A stretch of DNA of 64,000 nucleotides from Hordeum vulgare subsp. vulgare. Lineage: Eukaryota > Streptophyta > Magnoliopsida > Poales > Poaceae. Below, piece after piece: positions 11,311-21,362 of this stretch (position 1 is its first letter; every line of letters begins with the position of its first letter). A model generated the notes under the pieces. It was not told the origin of the DNA. It searched no databases and saw nothing but the letters and a program-made list of their open reading frames with translations. The translations under genes were made by a program, and so were the position numbers. The stretch is taken from the NCBI RefSeq assembly GCF_904849725.1, contig NC_058518.1, positions 411,129,081 to 411,193,080 on the forward strand, read 5' to 3'.

Positions 11311-12830
11311 TGATACGTCCATTTTGCATCATGCTTTCATGCTGATATTTATCGCTTTATGGGCTGTTATTACACTTCACGGTACAATACTTATGCCTTT
11401 TCTCTCTTATTTTGCAAGGTTTACATGAAGAGGGAGAATGCCGGCAGCTGGAATTCTGGCCTGAAAAAGGAGCAAGTTTGAGATACCTATTCCGCGCAAC
11501 TCCAAAAGCCATGAAAATCAACGAGGATTTTTTTGGGATTTATAAAAAATACTGGGCCAAAGAAGTACCAGAGGGGAGCCAGCAGGAGGCCACAAGCCTG
11601 CTAGGCGTGGCCTCCCCCCTGGTCGCGCCTAGGGGACTTGTGGGCTCCCACTTGGCCCTCTGGCCCCCTCTTTTGCTACAAGAAGGGTTTCGTTCCAAAA
11701 AAATAAGGAGGAGGCTTTTCGGAGGATTCGTCGCCGCCACGAGGCGGAACTTGAGCAGAACCAATCTAGAGCTCCGACAGGACGATCGTGCCGGGGAAAC
11801 TTCCCTCCCGGAGGGGGAAATCATCGCCATCGTCATCACCAACACTCCTCTCATTGGAGGGGACTCATCACCATCAACATCTTCATCAGCACCATCTCAT
11901 CTCCAAACCCTAGTTCATCTCTTGTAACCAATCTCTGTCTCGCGACTCCGATTGGTACTTGTAAGGTTGCTAGTAGTGTTAATTACTCTTTGTAGTTGAT
12001 GCTAGTTGGATTACTTGGTGGAAGATTATATGTTCAGATCCTTGATGCTACTCATTACCTCTCTGGTCATGAATATGATTATGCTTTGTGAGTAGTTACT
12101 TTTGTTCCTAGGACATGGGATAAGTCATGCTATAAGTGGTCATGTGAATTTGGTATTCGTTCGGTATTTTGATGTGTTGTATGTTGTTTTTCCTCTAGTG
12201 GTGTTATGTGAACGTCGACTACATAACACTTCACCATTATTTGGGCCTAGAGGAAGGCATTGGGAAGTAGTAAGTAGATGATGGGTTGCTAGAGTGACTG
12301 AAGCTAAAACCCTAGTTTATGCGTTGCTTCGTAAGGGGCTGATTTGGATCCACTAGTTTAATGCTATGGTTAGACTCTGTCTTAATTCTTCTTTCGTAAT
12401 TGCGGATGCTTGCAAGAGGGGTTAATCATAAGTGGGATGCTTGTCCAAGTAAGGGCAGTACCCAAGCGCTGGTCCACCCACATATCAAACTATCAAAGTA
12501 ACGAACGCGAATCATATGAACGTGATGAAAACTAGCTTGACAGAAATTCCCATGTGTCCTCGGGAGCGTTTTACCTCCTATAAGACTTTATCCAGGCTTG
12601 TCCCTTGCTACAAAAGGGATTGTGCCACTTTGCTGCACCGTTGTTACTTTTGTTACTTGCTATTTGTTGCGAATCATCTCACCACACAACTACTTGTTAC
12701 CGATAATTTCAGTGCTTGCACATATTACCTTGCTGAAAACCACTTGTTAGATCCTTCTGCTCCTCGTTGGGTTCGACACTCTTACTTATCGAAAGGACTA
12801 TGATAGATCCCCTATACTTGTGGGTCATCA
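11311..12830 (+). repeat. LTR of element G (1520 bp)
   Basis: Starts tgatacgtccattttgc and ends cttgtgggtcatca, with TG...CA termini. The same TGATACGTC start and GTGGGTTATCA-type end recur in the LTRs of E and F, so G is a distant relative of that lineage. The right boundary is fixed by the primer-binding site 11 bases further on. Confidence 0.8.
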
Positions 12831-12841
12831 AGAATCTTTTC

Positions 12842-12859
12842 TGGCGCCGTTGCCGGGGA
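12842..12859 (+). other. Primer-binding site, tRNA-Asp type
   Basis: The sequence tggcgccgttgccgggga is complementary to the 3' end of plant tRNA-Asp(GUC), including its CCA. It lies 11 bases past the LTR end, where reverse transcription of the element would be primed. The same site, with small changes, is found in B, D, E and F. Confidence 0.8.
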
Positions 12860-12936
12860 GTGAAGCGCCTTTGGTAAGTGGAATTTGGTAAGGAAACATT
12901 TATATAGTGTGCTGAAATTTATTGTCACTTGTCACT

Positions 12937-13101
12937 ATGGAAACTAATCCTTTGAGGGGCTTGTTCGGGGTATCTTCACCTCGAACGGAAGCACAAGGAG
13001 TTTCTCCTCAAGTTGCTGCACCTACTGAAAATATTTCCTATGAATTTCCTTCGGGTATGCTTGAGAAACTGCTCGCTAATCAGCCACCTTCCAAAGGATG
13101 A
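12937..13101 (+). pseudogene. Element G gag, first 54 codons only
   Basis: Opens with METNPLRGLFGVSS shortly after the primer-binding site, the usual place for gag, and runs to a TGA at 13099-13101, next to the junction with element A. The rest of the coding region is absent. No domain is recognisable in so short a piece, so the identification rests on position. Confidence 0.55.
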
Positions 13102-13106
13102 TGCTA

Positions 13107-13937
13107 ATTGGCGTGGGCCCAGATGGGCAGAAACGCTCAGGGTTATGTGGATGACATCTAGACCCGTGAAGCGAACACCCTCATCAAGGATCTTCAGGAG
13201 ACCATCACCAACTTGCGCAAGATCCGTCTCAAGCTCAACCCTGCCAAGTGCGTCTTCAGAGTTCCATCATGCAAGCTGCTTGGCTTCCTGGTCTCCCACC
13301 GCGGCATTGAGGCCAACCCTAAGAAGATCAAGGCCATCGATTAGATGTCGCCTCCCCGCAACCTCAAGGAAATGTAGAAGCTGACGGATGTGTGGCCTCG
13401 CTCGGACGCTTCATCTCCTAGTTCGGAGAGAGGGCACTGCCTTTCTTCAAGCTCCTAAAGACAACAAGCCCCTTCAAGTGGACTCGTGAAGCTGACGCAG
13501 CCTTCGAGGACCTCAAGAAGTACTTGATCAGCCCTTCCATCATGGTTGCTCCATGACCTCGCGAGCCTCTATGCTTGTACCTAGCAGCCACCCCCAGGCG
13601 TCCAACGCGGCCCTGGTGGTGGAACAGGGGGAGCAAGTCCTTGCCAAGAAGAAGGCACCTTCTCAGGCCGAATCAGCACCTGCTGAGGCCACTCCTCTGG
13701 CACGTGCCGAGGACCTCTCGAAGCCTCACAAGGCAGTGAGAGCGCCTATCGAGGTACCACCTCAAGAGACCCCTGGGAAGCCACCTGATGAACCTCCCAA
13801 AAATAAAGTTGTGGCTCTCAAGACTTCATGCCTCGTCAAGCATCCGGTCTACTTCGTGAGCGCGATGCTGCAAGATGTGTGCGGGGGGATACGCCATGCA
13901 ACACAAGCTTCTCCTTACGCTCCTCATCGCCTCAAGG
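13107..13937 (+). pseudogene. Element A reverse transcriptase, C-terminal part and linker
   Basis: After element G, the frame resumes with QMGRNAQGYVDDI, holding the catalytic YVDD of reverse transcriptase. A stop follows, then TREANTLIKDLQETITNLRK, LNPAKCVFRVPSCKLLGFLV and SHRGIEANPKKIKAI, all standard gypsy RT/thumb motifs. Then come PFFKLLKTTSPFKW and DAAFEDLKKYL of the RNase H-like linker, broken by stops and frameshifts. About 15-25 residues are missing relative to an ordinary RT at the G junction. Confidence 0.85.
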
Positions 13938-14400
13938 CAATGTAGAGGATGTCACTTATTGTTATCGTCTCGGTCATCTGGGGCTTAATGATTAATAGGA
14001 AATAAGTAGATTAATCAATTTTTCGACTATTAGTCGGTCATTTTTTGCACATCCCAGGTTCCCAACACTAAAATATGATATATTTAACACCACAAATATC
14101 TTAGACAAAAGTGTTACCTGTATTTCTAGCCTCTGAATCCTCGTATAATGACAAAAAAAATACTGAAATAGTACTATATTCCATAACAAAGTCCACAAAA
14201 ACACAAATAAACATAATTTTTGCAAACATAGTGCTAGGAATAGGCCTGATTTATCAGAAGATTCCCGACAAATTGCTTGTGAGAGCGATAAATCGGCCCA
14301 AAAGATAAACGATGAAGATAAGGCATAATCTTATCGGTCACCCCATGAGTAGCGATAAATCAGATGATAAATTGCTGAATCAGATGATTTTTTGAATAGT
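13938..14400. mobile_element. hAT-like non-autonomous element, 463 bp
   Basis: It splits element A at gcctcaagg, present at 13929-13937 and again at 14401-14409; element A's frame (KLQHYF, GHPIKVITSY) resumes right after. If the true duplication is the 8-bp cctcaagg, the ends become caatgt and, reverse-complemented, cactat, weakly hAT-like. The interior is AT-rich and has words such as gattaatcaattttt and ccgataaatc, with no transposase. The insertion is secure; the superfamily is a guess. Confidence 0.55.
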
Positions 14401-14486
14401 GCCTCAAGGAAGCTGCAACACTACTTCTAGGGTCATCCCATCAAGGTGATCACATCCTATGTTAGAGCATATATCTCCATATGATG

Positions 14487-16610
14487 GGAGGCAAGTCTTG
14501 CTCTTTATGATGCTTTGTGCCATCATGAAAATTTGTCGAGGGTTTGGTTTGTTGGAACCTAGCTCTCTTTTGGAAACTAGATACCTCGTATTTGTTTTCC
14601 TTCAATTGGTATCTTGTTTCCTTTTTATTTGGCATGTGTCAATGGATATCTCATGCCTTGTTGTATATTTTATTTGATATCCCTCAAGTGATAGTTTTTC
14701 ATTTGCTATCTTATTATCACTTGATACCTTGTCTTTTGGTATCTTATCAACTATATGTTGATTGGATTCTTGAAAGCCTTGAGCATGCCTATTTACTATA
14801 TGTATTTCCTTTGGCATGCTTTCTTTCTTTGACCCAATATATAGGGGAAACTCCACCTTGTCATAAAATGGCTAACGTGTGCATGAAATTCAAATTCATA
14901 TCTATATGCACATATGTATGTGGAGTTTGTCCTATGTATTGTCGGTTTTTCTAACTCTTTGGTCCCAATGAGTTTGGGCACCATTTTGTTTGTTTTGTTG
15001 TTCCAGGAACAATTGGAGATGCATTGGATGCTCGGCTCACCTATAAGGAAGGTGTTGAGACCATGTGATTATTGAAGCCAAGTTAGGATGATCAAAGAAC
15101 AACTATCTACTACATCAATCCAATGTTGTCTCGGTAACAAGTATCTACTTCATGCATTATCTTCTTGCAAAGGCCCCTGTCTTTTCTTTGCAGGATGCAT
15201 CATGGCATGAATCTCTTGATTCATTCTTGCAGTACTTGTTTCCTTTCTCAAAGCATCCTAACGATGATGTCTTATTACTAGTTGGGATGTCTTTGATGTT
15301 CGTATGTTGGAAGTTCATATTGTACAATAAGAAAATATTAGGCCATGTGCTATGCTTCCAAGCAAAAGATCTTATTGATATATTTATGACTTCCTTTTGG
15401 ATATCTAGTTTGTTCCTTCTTGTAACCATTTCGTGTGTACATTCTTCTTTGTGGATATATATCATCATGATTGTCTTCTACTTAGAATCTTTTACACTTG
15501 AGAGAAGTTACATCTCTAATTGATATCCTGTTTTCTTTTACGTCCATCGTTGCATTTCCTTTTTCAGTTTTTGGTGGCTTCGTGAAAGGATTTGTCTTGA
15601 GTGCGTATCTTATTTTACTACATCTTAATGCACTCTATGGCCGTGAAGATTATTGTTCCTCATGCCTGTCTTGATGAGGGTTTTGCCATTTCGACTGGTA
15701 TCCCTCCTCTCTTGACAAGGTTCTTATTTCCTATCTTCACCATGGGTTGTCACAAGCGTTAGTTCTTATTTTGTTTATTAGTAAGCTTGTGAACCCATTT
15801 TCTAGTATGTGTGTGTGGGAATGATATGTCTTGCACTTTGTGTCTCATTTCATCAAGACTATGTTGATGAGTAATGTTCATCCTTATCTTAGTCTTCTCA
15901 AGTGCCTTGCCATGACTCACACACATTATTTTGGTTGAGCCTAATCTTAAGTTGCTTCTTTTACATATTGCTCAACCACTTGTTTTGTGCAAGAGATTTG
16001 CTTATTGTCTCATCTTTCTTCTTGCACCCGTTGTGTGTTTTTATTAATTTTGGGGGAGCAACGATCCTATTTTGTGCACTTGTATCATATACAAAAATCT
16101 CTTATTAGTGCACAAATCATGGGGAGCTTCTCTAGTTTTGATAAAACACTCCGTTGCTTTTATCATAATATCTTTTATTCATGTGGTTCGAAGGACCATA
16201 TGATTGTTTGTTCCATCCGGTATCTTTTGATTGCTTGCCTCTATTTTGGTATGTCCTTGTGGCATACGATTCCTTTATTTGCAAACTTTGGGTCCTCAAT
16301 ATAGTTTGTTTTCCTCCAACTACTTATCATTGTATTTGTGTATTTTTTGCACTCATTTGCTGAGAAGTACACACTTTTTGGAGGACCACCAAATATATTG
16401 GCTTTCTAAACTTTTCGTCCATTTTGGCAATCGATGCCAATGGGGGAGAAGTTTAGAGAGTTTAGTTTACTTTGGATATGTTTAGAGGGGTTTGCTTTTA
16501 TTGCGTAAGCATTTACATCTTGCACACATGCATTATTGTTTTGTATGTGTGCGGTTGGTTATGCTTATTTCCTTATATAAACTCTCTTGAAGTAGTTGTC
16601 ATCAATTACC
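14487..16610 (+). other. C1 internal region, non-coding
   Basis: AT-rich and T-rich DNA on the + strand with many overlapping short frames rich in Phe, Leu, Ser and Cys. No gag, protease, integrase or polymerase motif is visible. The longest frames (about 130 codons) have no homologue in the other elements of the window. Confidence 0.6.
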
Positions 16611-16624
16611 AAAATGGGGGAGAT
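16611..16624 (+). other. Polypurine tract of C1
   Basis: aaaatgggggagat lies directly before the 3' LTR start at 16625. Such tracts prime plus-strand DNA synthesis in LTR retrotransposons. Confidence 0.75.
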
Positions 16625-17699
16625 TGTTAGAGCATATATCTCCATATGTGGTTTTGGTACTTGATGATAGTTCCTATGGACTAATGGTTGCCTTAAGTTA
16701 CATTTATAGGATTTGTCCATAGGCACTTCTTGAAGTCCATCTGTTGGGTTCAAGGAGTTTATATGATGACCAAGATGGTATTCAAGGTATTATCCAAAGA
16801 ATGGTCATAGAGACACATGGTTGATCAAGATCTCAGACAAAGAGTAAATCAAGATGATCAACACACAAAGCGTACAAGATGTACCGAGAGGGATCAAGTG
16901 ATCCCATGGTATGGTAAGCATTGTCCATTACGTGTTTGTGTACTAACCCATGGTCTTCGTGAGAGTTCTATGTGGGGGTTAGGTGTGTTTCCATGGGCTT
17001 GTGTCAAAGGGAAGATCTCATACAACCCATGGAGTATGACGTCAAGTTGTGATCGTCATCAAGATTGCGATGTGCAAGTTCAAGTGGATCAGCACGAAGA
17101 TAGCATGCTTGAAGCTTGCCGTCCATTGTGGTGGCAATGGACTTGTGAAGATATGCTGAAGAGTGGCTCACCCATAGTGAGTATGGGGGAGCAATCAACT
17201 AGTCTTCATCAAGCCAACGCAATCAAGAAAGGTGGTCCATCTTGAGGAAGCCAAGATCATCATCATCTAGCTCAAGAGGACGAGGTGCAAGGTATAGGTT
17301 TGCCCTTGATAGGTTTTCTGGTTAGGATAGATTGTTGTACTATCAAGGGGGGCTCTCAAGTGAGTAGCTTGATCGTATCGTTCGTTGAGAGCTCAAACCA
17401 TTTGCATCCTTGCATCATACTTCTTGGTTCTTGTTTTGTGTTTCTCTTTGTGAGTTTTAGAGCTTATGGTCATCTTCGTGACAAGCTCGAGTTCATCGAA
17501 AACGGAGTCCATATGCATCTACTATGATGTTTTCGATGTTGGAGTTTTTGCCGGTTCTTCATTCATAAAGGACTCACATCTATATCATTGGCATTTTCAT
17601 ATCTGCATGGTCTTAAGATTTCTCGATAGCTCTTGTCGTCCTGAATCCAACAAGCTTGGGTTTGCTCGATTTGGAGCTCGTATGCGAAAGTTATGGCTG

Positions 17700-18440
17700 T
17701 TTCAGTGGCTAGCGGTAGTACCGCTGTCCCAGCGGTAGTACCGCCCCTGGTCAGCGGTAGTACCGCTCCAGAACTTTATTACCATCATCTTGGCGGTTGT
17801 ACTGCGTCGTACTTTTTGCGAAGACTTTCTTGGCGGTGGTTGGCCCGGTAGTTTCTTTGCGCTACCATGGGCTCAGCGGTAGTACCGCCGGAGGGCCAGC
17901 GGTAGTACCGCTGCAGCCAGCGGTAGTACCGTCGGAGGGTCAGCGGTAGTACCGCTGGAGCTAGCGGTAGTACCGCTGGGCTCGGGCTGTAAGTGGGGGT
18001 AACGGTCTGATTCCTTCCCCCACTATAGCTCTTGTCGTCCTGAATCCAACAAGCTTGGGTTTGCTCGATTCGGAGCTCGTATGCGAAAGTTATGGCTGTT
18101 TCAGTGGCGAGCGGTAGTACCGCTGGACCTAGCGGTAGTACCGCTAGAGTTGGCGGTAGTACCGCTGGCTGGCGGTAGTACCGCCCCTGGTCAGCGGTAG
18201 TACCGCTCCAGGAGCTTAGTACCGCCTGCCTAGCGGTTGTTCGTGGACGGACCTTTTTGCGAAGACTTTCTTGGCGGTGGTAGTGCCTTTGCACTACGAG
18301 GGGCCTAGCGGTAGTACCGCTGGGGCCAGCGGTAGTACCGCTGGAGTGCCAGCGGTAGTACCGCTGCAGTCAGCGGTAGTACCGCTGGAGTGCCAGCGGT
18401 AGTACCGTTGCAGCCAGCGGTAGTACTGCTGGAGCTCGGG
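17700..18440. repeat. Palindromic AGCGGTAGTACCGCT repeat array, duplicated
   Basis: About twenty copies of the self-complementary 15-mer agcggtagtaccgct or close variants lie with irregular short spacers (ggagggcc, gcagcc, ggtc). The region is itself an imperfect tandem duplication of about 400 bp. A block starting agctcttgtcgtcctgaat occurs near 17628 and again near 18027, and each unit ends in ctgattccttcccccacta. Only the second unit keeps the TATA box. It lies in the probable U3 of the C1 LTR, so it could affect promoter activity or form hairpins. Confidence 0.8.
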
Positions 18441-18477
18441 CAGAGAGTGGGGGTAACGGTCTGATTCCTTCCCCCAC

Positions 18478-18485
18478 TATATAAA
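18478..18485 (+). promoter_or_regulatory. TATA box of the C1 LTR
   Basis: tatataaa followed by a run of G lies just downstream of the palindrome array in the LTR. The parallel position in the first duplicated unit (near 18022) reads cactatagc, so the box is lost there. Confidence 0.55.
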
Positions 18486-19554
18486 GGGGGTCTTCTTCCC
18501 CCTTGGCCTTATCCATCCGTTGAGCTCTTGTTCTACCTCCATTGTTGACACTCTTAGAGCTTGCTTACTCTCAATCCCTCCAATGATTCTTGCTTGTTCT
18601 TGAGGGAGAAGAGAGAGGAGATCTAGATCCACATCTCCACCAATCACTTTCTCCTCTACGTGAGGGGAACCCCTTGGATCTTGATCTTGGAGTTCTTTGT
18701 GAGCTCCTTGTTCTTCCTCTCATATTTCTCCATAGCTTTCGTTGTTGTGGAGGGATTTGAGTGTGAGGGACTTGACCACTTCGTGTGTTCTTGCCATTGC
18801 ATTAGTTGCATTGGTTTGAGTTCTCCACGGTGATACGTGGAAGTGAGAAGTTGATAAGCTTACTACCTTTGGTACTTAGTACCCTAGATAATGTTCTTCG
18901 TGGATGCTTTGGCGTCCTAGAAGCTTGGTGGTGTCTCGGAGCTCAACCATTGTGGTGTGAAGCTCTGGGCAAGCGTCGGGGTCTCCAATTAGGTTGTGGA
19001 GATTGCCCCGAGCAATTTGTACGGGTACCGGTAACCGCCCCCAAGGGTTGCCACGTGTACGGGTTCGGTGACCGCCCCCAAGGTTTGCCATTTGTACGGG
19101 TTCGGTGACCGCCCTCAAGGGTCCCTTAGTGGAATCACGGCATCTTGCATTGTGCGAGGGCGTGAGGATATTACGGTGGCCTTAGTGGCATCTTGGGGAG
19201 CATTGTGCCTCCACACCGCTCCAACGGAGATTAGCATCCACAAGGGTGTGAACTTCGGGATACATCATCGTCTCCACGTACCCCGGTTATCTCTTACCCG
19301 AACCCTTTACTTATGCACTTTACTTTGTGATAGCCATATTGTCTCTTGTCATATATCTTGCTATTACTTAGTTGTTTATCTTGCTTAGCATAAGTTGTTG
19401 GTGCACATAGGTGAGCCTAGTTGTTTGAGGTTTTGTGCTTGACATATTAAACGTTAGTTTTATTCCGCATTTGTTCAAGCCTAAACCTTAATTATTTTAA
19501 AGCGCCTATTCACCTCCCCCCCCTCTAGGCGACATCCACGTCCTTTTCATCCTA

Positions 19555-19703
19555 CCCCATGGAACAACTACTTTGTAGCCCCCAATGCCACAAGGTATCT
19601 GGCAGAATGGAACATCAAGCTGTAACCATTTGAGCTGGAGTTCCTCACCACAAGGACAATCAAGGGCGTGACATTGGCTCACTTCACGATGGAATGGACA
19701 GAT
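19555..19703 (+). pseudogene. Element A fragment (RT to RNase H linker) between C1 and B
   Basis: The frame reads SPNATRYLAEWNIKL, stop, PFELEFLTTRTIKGVTLAHF, TMEWTD, typical of the linker before RNase H in plant gypsy elements. It connects with GHPIKVITSY at 14425-14455 upstream of C1 and with the RNase H block after element B, which supports both insertions. Confidence 0.75.
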
Positions 19704-21362
19704 TGATGACGAGTTGATGGATATACTTCTCGCCCCTCGTTGGTTACCCCAAGTGGAAGGTGGAGATGTAGTCAGCAGCAGATTTCCCTTACACGGAGAC
19801 TGTAAGGTTTATCGAACCAGGAGGACTCCTAGGCTCAACAAGTAGGTGTCTTCCACCCTGGCGCTAGCAGAAGACGTGAACCTGCACACACAACAAATAA
19901 CTTTGCTCCCAATGAGTACAGAGAGGTTGTCAATATCTCCGGCCTTGTAGTTTTTAAAGGATCAAAGCACAAGCGGGAAAGTAATAGTGATTGCAATGGA
20001 AAAGTAAATAAAAGCGGTAAATGATGAAGGTGTAAACAATGATGGTGATATGGACCGGAGTCACATGATGTTCACTAGTGATGTCCCTCTTCGAAAAGAC
20101 GATAAACAACTATGATTGGGTAAACAAATCACAGTTGGGCAATTGACAGAATTACGAGCGCACGGTAATGCTAATTATGCTACTTGATAGTTAGAGGTTC
20201 AATAGTAATGGGCAGTACGCCAAGACAAGTAGACCGTTTATTCATCAGCATCTACTTACTAATCATCCACCTTAAGATATCTATCCAAAACATCTCTCCG
20301 GTATTAAGTTGTGAGCCCCATCCAAAGTGTAAACTCAAAGCAACAGACAACTGCGTTAACGAACTATGCGTAAGGTACACAATCCTTGCAACCATGGTCA
20401 CAAGCACCGTTGTTTTCTCCCTGGTGGCAACAAGCACATCCCCTAGTCTCATGTTTCTATCACTCAAGCTAGACATCAAGGGGCATGAACCCACAATCAT
20501 GCATAACGCTCTCTCTTGGAGGTACAATCTACTACTCGTCCAAAGCAATAAATAGCAACGGAGAACATGCATGAATCACTAAGGAACATAATATAAAAGG
20601 ATAAACAAATATATAACTCATAACAATCTGAACATAATCTCATAATCCATCGGATCCCAACAAACCGAGCATAGCAATAGCAAGAGAATTACATAGATGC
20701 CTTGATCATGTAGAGCATCTCACAAGGACTAACCATTGAAGCACAAAATTGGAGAGAAGACATCACATAACTACTGGTCATGGACTCATGGTCCAAGGAG
20801 GACTACTCAAGGCATATCCGAGAATGATCCATGGCGGTGGAGAAGCTCCCGGAGGTCAATCCTCCCTCCGACAGGGTGCCGGGAAGAGGTCTCCTGATGC
20901 TCCCAATCTCGGAAGCGCTGTGGCGGCGGAAAGATGGAGAAATTCACGATTCCAGAAGTTCTGCAAGGGTTTCCTCTCGGGACTCTAAATATAGGCCAAA
21001 GGAGGGCACCAGAGGAGGTGGGGCCCTCCCAGGCGGCCTCCTGGTGCGGCCTAGGGCCTAGCCGCGCCAAGAGGTCGCCTGGGTAGCCCGTGGCCCCCTA
21101 TGGTCCATCTTCGGTGATCCAGAAGCTTCTGTTTCGCTAATTTTTTATGTATATTTTTCTGGAATTTTTCGAGCTTCACAAAATTGGGTAAAAGCCCCTA
21201 CAAAATAGACATCAGCACACAGAAACTGGCACTGGATGCACTGAGTTAGTAGGTTAGTCCAAATATGTGTAAAATGATATACAAGTGTAGCAAAACATAT
21301 AACAATGTCACCCAAAAGATCATGGAATAAGTAGAAATTATAGATACGTTTGGGGTGTATCG
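19704..21362 (-). repeat. 3' LTR of element B (1659 bp)
   Basis: On the minus strand it starts tgatac and ends atca, with one terminal base changed relative to the 5' LTR. It aligns base for base over its whole length with 25148-26807, apart from scattered substitutions and small indels. Confidence 0.88.

Larger units (their letters stand above)
11311..13106 (+). mobile_element. Element G: 5'-end fragment of a gypsy retrotransposon inserted in A
   Basis: G consists of a full 5' LTR (11311-12830), a primer-binding site and the first codons of gag. It then breaks off at about 13106, where element A's RT sequence resumes. No 3' LTR follows, so the rest of G was deleted, together with a short piece of A's RT. 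The internal break leaves no target duplication on the right. Confidence 0.75.
14460..19549 (+). mobile_element. Element C1: LTR retrotransposon with 5' LTR nearly deleted
   Basis: C1 is bounded by tccta at 14455-14459 and 19550-19554. It begins tgttagagcatatatctcc and ends ccttttca. The same tgttagagcatatatctcc start recurs at 16625, right after a polypurine tract, so 16625-19549 is the 3' LTR. Only about 26 bp of the 5' LTR remains before an internal deletion joins it to AT-rich internal DNA. The internal 2.1 kb shows no gag or pol domain, so it is either a large-retrotransposon-derivative (LARD) type or heavily deleted. The LTR style (TGTTAGAG start, aaaatgggggagat tract) is copia-like. 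C2 at 29510 is a second copy. Confidence 0.8.
16625..19549 (+). repeat. 3' LTR of C1 (2925 bp)
   Basis: TG...CA termini are present, with a 5-bp target duplication beyond. This unusually long LTR contains a palindromic repeat array (17700-18440) upstream of a TATA box at 18478-18485. Its last 2.3 kb matches element C2 in inverted orientation, including the gcgcctattcacc segment near the 3' end and a run of repeated cgggttcggtgaccgcc-type words near 19030-19110. Confidence 0.8.

Noticed and set aside
17785..18294. 169-codon minus-strand frame through the repeat array
   Set aside because: It is a translation of the repeat (RYYR, AVLPL units) with no sign of selection.
17700..18440. Regular repeats resembling a CRISPR array
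   Set aside because: Spacers are short, irregular and mostly alike. The repeat is a self-complementary 15-mer inside a plant LTR, and no cas genes exist.
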